Shown piece by piece: positions 9,919 to 18,394 of a stretch of DNA of 64,000 nt. The translations under genes and the position numbers were made by a program. Every line of letters starts with the position of its first letter. The first letter of the stretch is position 1. Location: contig NZ_CP040872.1 in the NCBI RefSeq assembly GCF_006337065.1, forward strand, positions 2,542,001 to 2,606,000, given 5' to 3'. The DNA is from Agromyces laixinhei (lineage in GTDB: Bacteria > Actinomycetota > Actinomycetes > Actinomycetales > Microbacteriaceae). The notes beneath the pieces were generated by a model that ran no database searches, was not told the DNA's origin, and saw nothing but the letters and a program-made list of their open reading frames with translations.

Positions 9919-10287
9919 TCACGCCTGCTGCACCGTCCAGATCTGCAGCATGCGGTAGACCATCACGCCCACCGCGAGCGCAGCGACCCCCAGGATCACC
10001 GTCGACCAGCGATTGCGTTCGACGAGCGCCCAGAATGCCGCTGCCGGCGGCAGAAGCAGCGCGCTGATGAGGTAGGTGTAGAACTCGAGCACGCTGCCGC
10101 TCGGCTCGTTGCCGGACGCCGGCGCAGCGATCGCCACGACGAGTTGCGCGACGAGCAGCACCTCGACGAGTGCGAGCGCGCCGATCGTGAGGTCGCTGGG
10201 CACCCGGCCCACGAGCCCGAGTGCGATGCACATCAGGCCCGCGACGACCGCAACGGCGAGTTGCACCCACGTGAACCACTCGATCAT
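9919..10287 (-). CDS. Small membrane protein in the truB-ribF operon
   Basis: This 122-residue protein has four hydrophobic stretches (VQLAVAVVAGLMCIALGLV; ALALVEVLLVAQLVVAIA; YTYLISALLLPPAAAFWALV; STVILGVAALAVGVMVYRML). No catalytic motif is visible and the family was not identified. Its ATG overlaps the truB stop by 4 bp and its stop is 26 bp before the next small membrane protein, so the order truB, two membrane proteins, ribF looks like one operon. Confidence 0.75.
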   Translation of the reverse strand: MIEWFTWVQLAVAVVAGLMCIALGLVGRVPSDLTIGALALVEVLLVAQLVVAIAAPASGNEPSGSVLEFYTYLISALLLPPAAAFWALVERNRWSTVILGVAALAVGVMVYRMLQIWTVQQA

Positions 10288-11216
10288 GCGCCGGCCTCCG
10301 TCGATGCGGCGGGCGGAAAGCCCGTGACGACCTTGAGCTGCGTACCGCGCGGCTCGACGATGGCGACGAGGTGGTCGTTCGGATCGACGGCCGCGAGCAC
10401 CGAGGGCGGCGCGTCGGCGTCGGACGCCTCGAGCCCGCCGACGGCCGCGAGGTCGACGCGCTTGCCGTGGCCGAGGTCGACGGCCTGCTCGGCCGTGAGG
10501 GTCACGACGGGCAGCGCCCGCCGCGCGGCATCCGCAGGGCTCATGATGGCGCCCTCGACGTCGAAGCCCTCGAGTTCGCCCGCCTCATCGACACCGAACC
10601 GGCCGATGCGGGTACGACGGAGTGCCGCGAGATGGCCGCCGGTACCGAGAGCGGCGCCGAGGTCTCGGGCGAGGGCGCGGATGTACGTGCCCGACGAGCA
10701 CTCGACGCGCACGTCGATGTCGAGGTGTCCATCGCCGGGGCGGAACGCGAGCGTCTCGAACACCGCCACGGTCACCCGACGCGGAGCCAGTTCGACGGCT
10801 TCGCCGTCGCGTACCCGCTGATAGGCGCGTCTGCCCGCGACCTTCACCGCGCTGACCGCGCTCGGCACCTGCTCGATCTCGCCTGTGAGGGGCTCGATCG
10901 CAGCGTGGACCGCGGTCTCCGCGACGGCGGCGACGAGTTCGACCGGGGCCGCCTCGAGCGGTTCGCCCTCGGCATCGTCGGTCGTCGTGCTCCAGCCGAG
11001 ACGGATGGTGGCGACGTACTCCTTGTCGAGGCCGACGAGGTAGTGCAGGAGTCGCGTGGCACCGTTCACGCCCAGGAGGAGGAGTCCGGTGGCCATCGGG
11101 TCGAGGGTGCCGGCGTGGCCGATCTTGCGGGTGCCTGCGAGGCGGCGCATGCGCGAGACGACGTCGTGGCTCGTGATTCCCTGCGGCTTGTCGACGAGGA
11201 GGATGCCGCTGTTCAC
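10284..11216 (-). CDS. truB: tRNA pseudouridine(55) synthase
   Basis: The enzyme isomerises U55 of the tRNA T-loop. The signature KIGHAGTLDPMATGLLLLGVN includes the catalytic Asp (Asp39 from the chosen start), and KEYVATIRLGWSTTTDDAEG follows in the usual place. Start choice: GTG at 11216 gives VNSGILLVDKPQGITSHD, the normal TruB N-terminus. TAGCCT, a good -10 hexamer, ends 7 bases before that GTG, suggesting a leaderless transcript. The in-frame ATG 48 bases further up would bury this promoter. The C-terminal PUA-like portion is present. It heads the operon that ends with ribF. Confidence 0.93.
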   Translation of the reverse strand: MNSGILLVDKPQGITSHDVVSRMRRLAGTRKIGHAGTLDPMATGLLLLGVNGATRLLHYLVGLDKEYVATIRLGWSTTTDDAEGEPLEAAPVELVAAVAETAVHAAIEPLTGEIEQVPSAVSAVKVAGRRAYQRVRDGEAVELAPRRVTVAVFETLAFRPGDGHLDIDVRVECSSGTYIRALARDLGAALGTGGHLAALRRTRIGRFGVDEAGELEGFDVEGAIMSPADAARRALPVVTLTAEQAVDLGHGKRVDLAAVGGLEASDADAPPSVLAAVDPNDHLVAIVEPRGTQLKVVTGFPPAASTEAGA

Positions 11217-11343
11217 GACGTACAGGCTAACAGTCGCCACGCGAGCGGAGCCCGCACTGAGCACGGGGACGACGCGACTGTGGATGTGCAGGAATGCAGA
11301 CGGGGCTCTGCACGATTGACCATTCCTCGAAACGGTGCCGTCC

Positions 11344-11372
11344 TTGACAGTTGACCTGGTGCCGCCTACCTT
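11344..11372 (+). promoter_or_regulatory. Sigma70 promoter of the first liv cluster
   Basis: A perfect TTGACA (11344-11349) is followed after exactly 17 bases by TACCTT (11367-11372). This is the best consensus promoter in the window. Transcription should begin near 11379, directly before the inverted repeat at 11381. Confidence 0.75.
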
Positions 11373-11380
11373 CGGGATGA

Positions 11381-11402
11381 AACCTGAATCATCAGTCAGG
11401 TT
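11381..11402. promoter_or_regulatory. Inverted repeat AACCTGA-N8-TCAGGTT, candidate operator of liv cluster 1
   Basis: Two perfect 7-base arms are separated by 8 bases and lie just downstream of the predicted transcription start, a classic repressor position. The same pattern, with the same 8-base spacer and one mismatch in the outermost base, lies at 43558-43579 between the second liv operon and its divergent thiolase gene. That makes a shared regulator likely; TetR-family proteins bind sites of this size and symmetry. Confidence 0.6.
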
Positions 11403-11437
11403 CGCACCGTCCTTCTATGGCAGCAGGAGATTCCCCC

Positions 11438-11482
11438 ATGCGCTCACCACGAGATGCCCTCGCAAGGGCCGCCGCCCGATGA
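11438..11482 (+). CDS. Possible 14-residue leader peptide coupled to livG
   Basis: A short reading frame, MRSPRDALARAAAR, starts 7 bases after GGAGA and ends with TGA overlapping the ATG of livG (ATGA). Its ribosome-binding site is better than that of livG itself, so livG translation may depend on ribosomes finishing this peptide. Alternatively it is a chance ORF and ribosomes use AGGG near 11465. Residue composition (Arg, Ala) gives no attenuation signal such as repeated branched-chain codons. Confidence 0.4.
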   Translation: MRSPRDALARAAAR

Positions 11483-12243
11483 CGACGAGCACCGCGATTC
11501 CGCAGTTGCTGACCGCCCGAGCGCTGACGAAGGACTTCCGCGGCTTCACGGCCGTGCGCCAGGTCGACCTCGCCATCGCAGCCGGGTCGGTGCACGCCCT
11601 CGTCGGCCCGAACGGCGCAGGCAAGACCACGCTCTTCAACCTGCTCACCGGGTTCCTCACCCCGACGTCGGGAACGATCACGTTCGACGGGCAGGACATC
11701 ACGGGCAAGCAGCCGGAGGACATCGCGCACCTCGGCATCGCGCGATCGTTCCAGATCACGAGCCTCTTCGACAATCTCACGGCGCTCGAGCACCTCGAAC
11801 TCGCGCTGGCGAGCCCGACGGGGCTCGGGCTCCGCTTCTGGCGATCGTCGCGCTCGCTCCGACGTTTCCGCGCTCGTTCGGTCGATCTGCTCGATCAGGT
11901 CCATCTGGCAGACCTCGCCGACCGCGAGGTGGGCGAGTTCGCCTACGGCCAGAAGCGCGCACTCGAACTCGCGCTCGCCCTGGCGCTCGACCCGAAGCTG
12001 CTGCTGCTCGACGAGCCGACCGCGGGCATGAGCCTCGAAGACGTCGATCGCACGATCGAACTCGTGAAGCAGATCTCGGCCGGGCGGACGGTCGTGTTCG
12101 TCGACCACAACATGCACGTCGTCGGCAGCCTCGCCGATCGGGTGAGCGTGCTGCAGCAGGGCGAGATCCTCGTCGAGGGCACCTATGACGAGGTCCGCAC
12201 CGATGAGAAGGTCATCACGGCATACCTGGGGCAGACGCAATGA
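11479..12243 (+). CDS. livG: Branched-chain-type ABC transporter ATP-binding protein (LivG-like), cluster 1
   Basis: This 254-residue ATPase of the HAAT family has Walker A GPNGAGKTT near residue 40, RSFQITSLFDNLTALEHLELAL after it, and the C-loop region EVGEFAYGQKRALELALALALDPKLLLLDEPTAG, where the usual LSGGQ-like signature is degenerate (FAYGQ) as is common in LivG. The H-loop is VFVDHNMHVV. It energises import of a branched-chain amino acid, urea or similar amphipathic solute. The start (MTTSTAIPQLL) was chosen for family length and the ATGA junction with the leader ORF. An upstream in-frame ATG at 11335 would place coding over the promoter. Confidence 0.88.
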   Translation: MTTSTAIPQLLTARALTKDFRGFTAVRQVDLAIAAGSVHALVGPNGAGKTTLFNLLTGFLTPTSGTITFDGQDITGKQPEDIAHLGIARSFQITSLFDNLTALEHLELALASPTGLGLRFWRSSRSLRRFRARSVDLLDQVHLADLADREVGEFAYGQKRALELALALALDPKLLLLDEPTAGMSLEDVDRTIELVKQISAGRTVVFVDHNMHVVGSLADRVSVLQQGEILVEGTYDEVRTDEKVITAYLGQTQ

Positions 12244-12950
12244 TCGAGACAGACGCCATGATCGAGATCGGCGGACTCTCCGCCCAGTACGGCGAGGCAC
12301 GCGTGCTGAACGACGTCTCGCTGACCGTGCGACCCGGCGAGGTCGTGACACTCGTCGGCCGCAACGGGGCGGGCAAGACCACGCTGCTGCGTTCGATCAT
12401 GGGCCTGCACCGAGACCTCAGCGGTTCCATCGCCTACGACGGCAAGCAGATCGAGACGTGGTCGCCGAACGCCAGGGCGCGGGCCGGCATCGGTTGGGTG
12501 CCGGACGACCGCGGCATCTACGCGAGCCTCACGGTCGCCGAGAACCTCGCCCTGCCGCCGGTCGTGCACACGGACGCGTGGTCGATGGAGCAGATCCATG
12601 CGACGTTCCCGCGTCTGCGCGAGCGCCGGTCGTCGATGGGCACCCAGCTCTCGGGCGGCGAGCAGCAGATGCTCGCGATCGCCCGCGTGCTCCGCATGGG
12701 CTCGCGCCTCTTGCTGCTCGACGAGCCGAGCGAGGGTCTCGCCCCCGTCATCGTGCAGCGCATCGGCGAGATCATCCGCGAGATCACGGCGCAGGGCGTC
12801 GCCGTGCTGCTCGTCGAGCAGAACGTGAAGTTCGCATCCACCGTCGCCGATCGGCACTACCTCCTCGCGCAGGGCCGCGTGGTCGAGCAACTCAGCAACG
12901 CCGACTTCCTCGCTCGCGAGGGCGAACTCCTGGAGCACCTCGGCATGTAG
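12240..12950 (+). CDS. livF: Branched-chain-type ABC transporter ATP-binding protein (LivF-like), cluster 1
   Basis: This second ATPase is 236 residues long. It has Walker A GRNGAGKTT, IGWVPDDRGIYASLTVAENL (LivF proteins usually read VPegR.iFp.LTV), signature LSGGEQQMLAIARVL, Walker B LLLLDEPSEGLAP and H-loop LLVEQNV. The LSGGEQQML signature separates it from the LivG partner. Its ATG overlaps the livG stop by 4 bp. Together with livKHM it forms a complete high-affinity importer. Confidence 0.92.
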   Translation: MIETDAMIEIGGLSAQYGEARVLNDVSLTVRPGEVVTLVGRNGAGKTTLLRSIMGLHRDLSGSIAYDGKQIETWSPNARARAGIGWVPDDRGIYASLTVAENLALPPVVHTDAWSMEQIHATFPRLRERRSSMGTQLSGGEQQMLAIARVLRMGSRLLLLDEPSEGLAPVIVQRIGEIIREITAQGVAVLLVEQNVKFASTVADRHYLLAQGRVVEQLSNADFLAREGELLEHLGM

Positions 12951-13048
12951 CGCCCGGCACCGTTCCCCAGATCCTCCCGAGCGCGGCGGCGCCACCCGGC
13001 ATCCGACACGCCCGATCCATCCACAGCACCACCTACGAAGGAGTAGAC

Positions 13049-14296
13049 ATGGCATCCACGAGACGAGGCCTCCTCGGCGTCACCGGCTTCGCTGCGAGCG
13101 CGCTGCTGCTCGCCGGCTGCGCCGGCGGACCAGCGCCCGCCGCCGAATCCGAACTCAGCGACGACAAGGTCGTGATCGGACTGCTCAACGACCAGTCGGG
13201 CGTCTACAAGGACCTCTCGGGCCCCAACAGCGAAGTCGCGATCGAGATGGCGATCGAGGACTACTTCGCCGAGTACGGCGACGAGGCGGTCGTGACCGAG
13301 GAACAGCTCGAGATCGTCACGGCCGACACCCAGAACAAGCCGGATGTCGCGAACACCCAGGCCCAGCAGATGTACGACCGCTCGAACGCCGACATCATCC
13401 TCGATGTTCCGGCGTCGTCGGCCGCCCTCGCGGTCGCCGAGGTCGCTGCCCAGAAGAAGAAGTTGTACATCAACGTCGGCGCGGCCACGATGGAGCTCAC
13501 CGGTGCGGCCTGCAACCCCTACACGTTCCACTGGGCCTACAACACCCAGATGCTCGCCAAGGGTGCCGCGGGCGTCGTCGAAGACGGCGGCGAGACCTGG
13601 AGTCTCGTCTACCCCGACTACGCCTTCGGCCAGGACATGGTGAAGTCGTTCACCGGCGCGGTCGAAGATGCCGGCGGCACGATCAACGAGTCGATCGCCA
13701 CGCCGTTCCCGAACGACAACTTCTCGACGTTCATCACGCGCGCGGCGTCGACGAATCCCGATGTCGTGGGCATCATGGCGGCGGGCGGCGACCTGATCAA
13801 CTTCGTCAAGCAGTTCAACCAATCGGGCGTGCGCGATCAGGCGACCCTCGCCGTGGGCCTCATGTTCATCACCGACATCCACTCGCTCGGCGTCGAAGAG
13901 TTCGCCGGCACCACCTTCACCGACGCGTGGTACTGGAACTACGACGAGCAGAATCGCGAGTTCGCCGACCGCTTCCAGAAGCTGACCGACACCCGCCCGT
14001 CGTTCGCTCACGCCGCGAACTACTCGGCCGCGTACCAGTACCTCGACGCCATCCAGCGCGCGGGCACGGATGACGCGGACGCCATCGTCAGCGAGCTCGA
14101 GGGCTTGAAGGTGAATGACGTGTTCCTCCGCAACGGCGAGATCCGTGCGGGCGACCACTCGGTCATCCACGACTCGTACGTCGCCAAGGTGAAAGCAGCC
14201 GACGATGTCGAGGAGGACTGGGACTACGAGGAGATCATCGCGACGATCCCGGCCGAGGACGCGTTCCCCGACGTGAACCCGGACTGCTCGCTCTGA
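13049..14296 (+). CDS. livK: ABC transporter substrate-binding lipoprotein (LivK-like), cluster 1
   Basis: It encodes 415 residues. Residues 1-24 are a lipoprotein signal with lipobox LLAGC. The n-region TRRGLLGV resembles a twin-arginine motif, so Tat export is possible. The mature part is a type I periplasmic-binding fold (VIGLLNDQSGVYKDLSGPN; YPDYAFGQDMVKSF). The ligand is not predictable; paralogues bind branched-chain amino acids, amides, aromatic or short-chain acids. GAAGGAG lies 5 bases before the ATG at 13049 and fixes the start. It follows livF by about 100 bp and is followed by a strong stem-loop, suggesting higher expression than the transporter subunits. Confidence 0.9.
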   Translation: MASTRRGLLGVTGFAASALLLAGCAGGPAPAAESELSDDKVVIGLLNDQSGVYKDLSGPNSEVAIEMAIEDYFAEYGDEAVVTEEQLEIVTADTQNKPDVANTQAQQMYDRSNADIILDVPASSAALAVAEVAAQKKKLYINVGAATMELTGAACNPYTFHWAYNTQMLAKGAAGVVEDGGETWSLVYPDYAFGQDMVKSFTGAVEDAGGTINESIATPFPNDNFSTFITRAASTNPDVVGIMAAGGDLINFVKQFNQSGVRDQATLAVGLMFITDIHSLGVEEFAGTTFTDAWYWNYDEQNREFADRFQKLTDTRPSFAHAANYSAAYQYLDAIQRAGTDDADAIVSELEGLKVNDVFLRNGEIRAGDHSVIHDSYVAKVKAADDVEEDWDYEEIIATIPAEDAFPDVNPDCSL

Positions 14297-14312
14297 CCGG
14301 TTCTTGATCCAC

Positions 14313-14342
14313 GGGGGTGGGTGGCGCTCGCCAGCCACCCCC
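14313..14342 (+). terminator. Intercistronic hairpin after livK (cluster 1)
   Basis: GGGGGTGG (14313-14320) pairs with CCACCCCC (14335-14342), and TGGCG pairs with CGCCA inside, with one G-G mismatch and a CT loop. It is GC-rich with no U tract, so it is more likely a partial terminator or 3' stabiliser of livK mRNA than a full stop, since livH follows at 14365. Confidence 0.55.
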
Positions 14343-14364
14343 ACACCTCTCGGAAGCTGAAGAC

Positions 14365-15234
14365 ATGGAAGCCTTCCTCCAATACACCGTGCAGGGGCTC
14401 GCCGCCGGCGGGTTCTACGCCCTCGCCGCCCTCGGCCTCGCCGTGATCTTCGGCGCGCTCGGCGTGGTCAATTTCGCTCACGGTTCGTTCTACATGCTCG
14501 GCGCGGTCACCGCCGCCGTGCTCCTCGACGTGCTCGACATCCACTTCTGGGCGTCGCTCGTGATCGTGCCGATCCTCATGTTCATCTTCGGCGTCATCGT
14601 CGAACTGCTGCTCGTGCAGTGGCTGCTGAAGCTCGACATCCTCTACAACTTCCTGCTCACGTTCGGTCTGAGCCTCGTGCTCGTCGACCTCGTGAAGCGG
14701 CAGTACGGCGTCTCGGGCCTGCCGTACGAGCAGCCGGCGGGACTCGACGGGCTCATCCGGCTCGGTTCCGTCGAGATCCCCGCGTACCAGCTGTTCGTCT
14801 TCCTGTTCTCGCTCGCCGTGTGCCTCATCGTCTGGCTCGTGCTCGCCAAGACGCGTGTCGGCATGATCGTGCGCGCGGCGACCGAGGAACCCGAACGGGC
14901 CCGGGCGCTCGGCATCAACGTGAGCGCCTGGGTCACTCCGGTGTTCGGTTTCGGCGTCGCGCTCGCGGGGCTCGCCGGCGTGCTCGCAGCCCCGTTCCGG
15001 GCGGTCACGGCGACGATGGGCAGCAACTTCGTCATCATCCTGTTCGCGATCGTCGTCATCGGGGGCCTCGGCTCCGTGCTCGGCGCGGTCGTGGCGGGCT
15101 TCCTCGTGGGGCTCGTCGAGGCATACGGCCAGGGTTACGCGGGCACCTTCTCCCAAGTGCTGATCTTCGTGCTGATGGCGGTCGTCATCATGGTGCGGCC
15201 CGCCGGCCTGTTCGGAAGGAAGGAAGCGGTATGA
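14365..15234 (+). CDS. livH: Branched-chain-type ABC permease (LivH-like), cluster 1
   Basis: The 289-residue inner-membrane permease starts with TVQGLAAGGFYALAALGLAVIFGALGVVNFAHGSFYMLGA; the GVVNFAHGxFxMLG segment is the LivH signature. About eight helices follow, and EEPERARALGIN is the cytoplasmic loop that contacts the ATPases. The chosen ATG (14365) gives the normal LivH N-terminus and excludes 16 Pro-rich upstream codons that lie across the hairpin. Its stop overlaps the livM start (ATGA). Confidence 0.92.
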   Translation: MEAFLQYTVQGLAAGGFYALAALGLAVIFGALGVVNFAHGSFYMLGAVTAAVLLDVLDIHFWASLVIVPILMFIFGVIVELLLVQWLLKLDILYNFLLTFGLSLVLVDLVKRQYGVSGLPYEQPAGLDGLIRLGSVEIPAYQLFVFLFSLAVCLIVWLVLAKTRVGMIVRAATEEPERARALGINVSAWVTPVFGFGVALAGLAGVLAAPFRAVTATMGSNFVIILFAIVVIGGLGSVLGAVVAGFLVGLVEAYGQGYAGTFSQVLIFVLMAVVIMVRPAGLFGRKEAV

Positions 15235-16259
15235 GCACCGATCTCGAGACGCCGATCCCGACGAAGTTCGACGTCAGCGACTTCGATCCCCAGGCCCGGC
15301 GCGCCCGGAGCATCCGCCGGATCCTGCTGGGCGTCGTCGCGCTCGTGGCCGTCATCGGCCTGCCGTGGTGGGTCTACCCGCCCATCGCCGTCGACATCGC
15401 CGCGTGGGCCCTGTTCGCCATCTCGGTCGACCTGCTGCTCGGTTTCGTGGGTCTGCTCTCGTTCGGACATGCGGCGTTCTGGGGCGTCTCCGCCTACTCC
15501 GCCGGACTCATCGCGCAGAACCTCGGCGTGCCGTTCCCGGTGGCGATCATCGGCGGCGCCATCGCGGCGATGATCATCGCGGTGCCGATCGGCTACCTCG
15601 CCGTGAAGCGCGCGGGCATCTACTTCGCGATGGTGACGCTCGCGTTCGCGCAGATGATCTGGTTCGTGGCGAATCAGTGGAACGACGTCACGGGCGGTGA
15701 GAACGGCCTGCAGGGCGTTCCGAAGTCGTTCTTCGGCATCGAGCTCATCGAGACCGAGGCGTTCTACTTCTACTACGTCGCCGTGATCCTGATCGTGCTC
15801 GGCGCGTGGCTGGCATGGCGCATCGTGAACTCCCCGTTCGGGCGGGTGCTCGTGGCGATCCGCGACAACCCCTCGCGCACCCGAGCGCTCGGCTACGACG
15901 TCGAGCGCTACAAGCTGATCGCGTTCGTGCTCTCGGCCGGCATCGCCGGCATCGCCGGCGGCGTGTTCGCCATCAGCCACGGATTCGTGTCGCTGCAGGA
16001 GCTCGACTGGTCCACCTCGGGCAAGGTCGTGCTCATGACGGTGCTCGGCGGCATGGGCACCCTGTGGGGCGGCCCCATCGGCGCTGCGGTCATCGTGCTC
16101 CTCGAGGATCGGCTCGCGACGAGCGGTTTCGACGGCATCGGCATCATCACCGGGTCGATCTTCATCCTCTGCGTGCTGCTGTTCCGACGCGGCATCTGGG
16201 GCACCGCGAAGAACCTCATCGACAAGGCAACGGCGGCCTTCGCGAAGCGCAAGGGGTGA
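15231..16259 (+). CDS. livM: Branched-chain-type ABC permease (LivM-like), cluster 1
   Basis: This encodes 342 residues, a cytosolic N-terminus of about 25 and then LivM helices with LLLGFVGLLSFGHAAFWGVSAYSAGL (the LLSFGHAAFF-type signature), YFAMVTLAFAQM and AIRDNPSRTRALGYDVERYK (the EAA-like loop). AAGGAAGGAAG precedes the ATG, which overlaps the livH stop by 4 bp. It is the last gene of the cluster; 35 bp later a separate leaderless gene begins. Confidence 0.93.
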   Translation: MSTDLETPIPTKFDVSDFDPQARRARSIRRILLGVVALVAVIGLPWWVYPPIAVDIAAWALFAISVDLLLGFVGLLSFGHAAFWGVSAYSAGLIAQNLGVPFPVAIIGGAIAAMIIAVPIGYLAVKRAGIYFAMVTLAFAQMIWFVANQWNDVTGGENGLQGVPKSFFGIELIETEAFYFYYVAVILIVLGAWLAWRIVNSPFGRVLVAIRDNPSRTRALGYDVERYKLIAFVLSAGIAGIAGGVFAISHGFVSLQELDWSTSGKVVLMTVLGGMGTLWGGPIGAAVIVLLEDRLATSGFDGIGIITGSIFILCVLLFRRGIWGTAKNLIDKATAAFAKRKG

Positions 16260-16294
16260 AACGAGCGGTCGCCCGAGCACCCTACGCTTGAAGG

Positions 16295-17290
16295 GTGAGG
16301 ATCGGCATCATCGGCGCGGGCGCACTCGGCGGCACGTTCGCGGTTCTGCTCTCACGTGCCGGTCACGAGGTCGAGGTCACGGCGCGCGGAGCCGGACTCG
16401 AGGCGATCAGGGTTGGCGGCATCCGGCTGACCGGCGGGTACGGCGACCTGCACGTGCGGGTCGCCGCGGGTACGCGCCTCTCGGTGCGGCCGGATCTCGT
16501 GCTCGTGTGCACCAAGGCGCAGGACGCCGCCGCAGCGATCGAAGGCAACGCCCCGCTCATCGACGGTGCAACGGTCGTCGTCGTGCAGAACGGCCTCGAC
16601 GGCGTGGTGACGGCCGAACGGCTGTTGCCGTCGTCGACCTGCATGGGGTTGCTCTCGATCATCGCCGCGAACTACACGGAGCCCGGCTCCGTGCGGGTGA
16701 CCACCACCGCCGCGAGCTACCTCGGCCGCGGCGACGGGCTCGCCGACGCAACGTGCGTGCGCGTCGCCGCGATCCTCTCCGAGGCGGTGCCCGTCATCGC
16801 GATCGACGGCTTCCGCGGGGCGCAGTGGACGAAGCTCGTCGTCAACATGCTGAACGCCGTGCCCGCGATCGTCGGGCGCAGCGTGCAGGAGGTCGTCGAC
16901 GATCGGCGCCTGCGCCGGGTCGTCACCGCCGAGATGCGCGAGTGCGTGCGCGTCGGCATCGCCCGCGGCATTCGCTTCGGCAGGTTGCAGGGGCTGGGAA
17001 ACCTGCGGTTGCGGCTCTTCGCGCGCTTGCCGCTCGTGATCGGACAGGTGCTTCCGTGGCTGATGCGGATCCGCATGGGCGGCAACCCGAACCTCGGCTC
17101 GACCCAGCAGAGCGTGCGCCGCGGTCAGCCGACCGAGATCGACCACCTGAACGGCGTGGTCGTGCGCGAGGCAGCTGCCGCCGGTCGGGTCGCGCCCGTC
17201 AATCGAGCGCTCACCGCGCTCATGCACGAGGTCGAGGACCGCGGCGCGTTCCTGCCTGCCGAGCGGGTGCTCGACGCGGTGCGGGTCTGA
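16295..17290 (+). CDS. Ketopantoate reductase (PanE/ApbA) family protein
   Basis: The 331-residue NADP-dependent reductase shows GIIGAGALGGTFA (residues 4-16), the glycine-rich ApbA motif, VLVCTKAQD (LVxxKaxd), VVVQNGLDG (PxQNGl region) and QWTKLVVNMLNAVPAI (K..NxxxN-type catalytic region). True PanE makes pantoate for coenzyme A, but actinobacteria carry several paralogues with other substrates, so a panE symbol is not assigned. TACGCT ends 6 bases before the GTG start, so the mRNA is probably leaderless and independent of the liv operon. Confidence 0.85.
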   Translation: MRIGIIGAGALGGTFAVLLSRAGHEVEVTARGAGLEAIRVGGIRLTGGYGDLHVRVAAGTRLSVRPDLVLVCTKAQDAAAAIEGNAPLIDGATVVVVQNGLDGVVTAERLLPSSTCMGLLSIIAANYTEPGSVRVTTTAASYLGRGDGLADATCVRVAAILSEAVPVIAIDGFRGAQWTKLVVNMLNAVPAIVGRSVQEVVDDRRLRRVVTAEMRECVRVGIARGIRFGRLQGLGNLRLRLFARLPLVIGQVLPWLMRIRMGGNPNLGSTQQSVRRGQPTEIDHLNGVVVREAAAAGRVAPVNRALTALMHEVEDRGAFLPAERVLDAVRV

Positions 17291-17378
17291 CCCCGACCTC
17301 GCGAGCAGTATGCCCACGGATGCAGCCTGGCGCACAACGATGAGGAGCTTCACCGACGAGGTGTGCGATTATGCAGAG

Positions 17379-18302
17379 ATGTCGACGACGACGCTGCGCC
17401 CTCCACGCCCGAACCCCGATGACCTGCTGGTGCTGCTCGCGGTCTCCCGCACCGGCCGGTACACCGCCGCCGGCGCCGAGCTCGGCGTCAACCACACCAC
17501 GATCGCGCGGCGGATCACCGCCCTCGAGAGCGCACTCGGCGGACGAGTGCTCGCGCGCGGCGCCGACGGGTGGATGCTCACCGCGCTCGGTGAGCACGCG
17601 ATCGCCGCCGCCGAGGGCGTGGAGCGCGCACTCGACGGCCTCTCCCCCGAGGACCCACGGCTCGCCGGGGTCGTGCGGCTCTCGGCGACCGACGGCTTCA
17701 GCGGGTTCATCGCGTCACCCGCGATCGTCGCGGTGCGACGCAAGCATCCGGATGTCTCACTCGAGATCGTCGCGGCCCAGCGGCGCGCAGCACAGCACCG
17801 CATGGGCGTCGACCTCGAGGTCGTGGTCGGCACGCCGCACGTGCATCGTGCCGAGGCCGTGCACCTCGCCGACTACGCGCTCGGCCTCTACGCGAGTCGC
17901 TCCTTCCTCGAGCGGCACGGCACGCCTCGTTCGCCCGCCGACCTCGAGGGGGCTCCGCTCGTCTACTTCATCGAGTCGATGCTGCAGGTCGATGCCCTCG
18001 ACGAAGCGCGCCGGTCGACCCAGGGCATGATCGACGCGGTCTCCAGCACGAACGTGTACGTGCACGTCGACGCGACCCGTGCCGGCGCCGGGTTCGGCCT
18101 GCTGCCCGCCTTCCTCGCCGATGGACACGACGACCTCGAGCGGCTCTTCGCCGATGAGATCGATGAGCGCTTGCCCTACTGGCTCGTGTGTCGCCCCGAG
18201 GCGCTGACGCAGCCGGTCGTGCTCGCGTTCATCGAGGCTCTCCGGGCGCGCATCGCCGACGTCACCGACGAATTGCTCGGGCGGAGCGCCCGAGCCGCCT
18301 GA
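17379..18302 (+). CDS. LysR-family transcriptional regulator
   Basis: It encodes 307 residues. The winged HTH at about 12-70 reads DDLLVLLAVSRTGRYTAAGAELGVNHTTIARRITALESALGGRVLAR, the LysR pattern with the recognition helix HTTIARRI. The effector domain follows with VRLSATDGFSGF. The start at MSTTTLRPP was chosen because a -10-like GATTAT ends 6 bases before it and the longer frame has no ribosome-binding site. It lies 88 bp after the PanE-like gene on the same strand. LysR regulators usually act on a divergent neighbour, but none is present, so the target is unknown. Confidence 0.9.
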   Translation: MSTTTLRPPRPNPDDLLVLLAVSRTGRYTAAGAELGVNHTTIARRITALESALGGRVLARGADGWMLTALGEHAIAAAEGVERALDGLSPEDPRLAGVVRLSATDGFSGFIASPAIVAVRRKHPDVSLEIVAAQRRAAQHRMGVDLEVVVGTPHVHRAEAVHLADYALGLYASRSFLERHGTPRSPADLEGAPLVYFIESMLQVDALDEARRSTQGMIDAVSSTNVYVHVDATRAGAGFGLLPAFLADGHDDLERLFADEIDERLPYWLVCRPEALTQPVVLAFIEALRARIADVTDELLGRSARAA

Positions 18303-18342
18303 CCTCGGCCCGATACCCGGAATGACGAACGCTGGCGACACA

Positions 18343-18385
18343 CGACGAAGGGGCCCGGCGACCTGCGAGCCGGACCCCTTCGTCG
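18343..18385. terminator. Bidirectional terminator between the LysR gene and the LAxTG protein gene
   Basis: CGACGAAGGGGCCCGGC (18343-18359) pairs almost perfectly with GCCGGACCCCTTCGTCG (18369-18385) around a 9-base loop. It sits between two convergent genes. Confidence 0.75.
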
Positions 18386-18394
18386 CTGCAGCGG

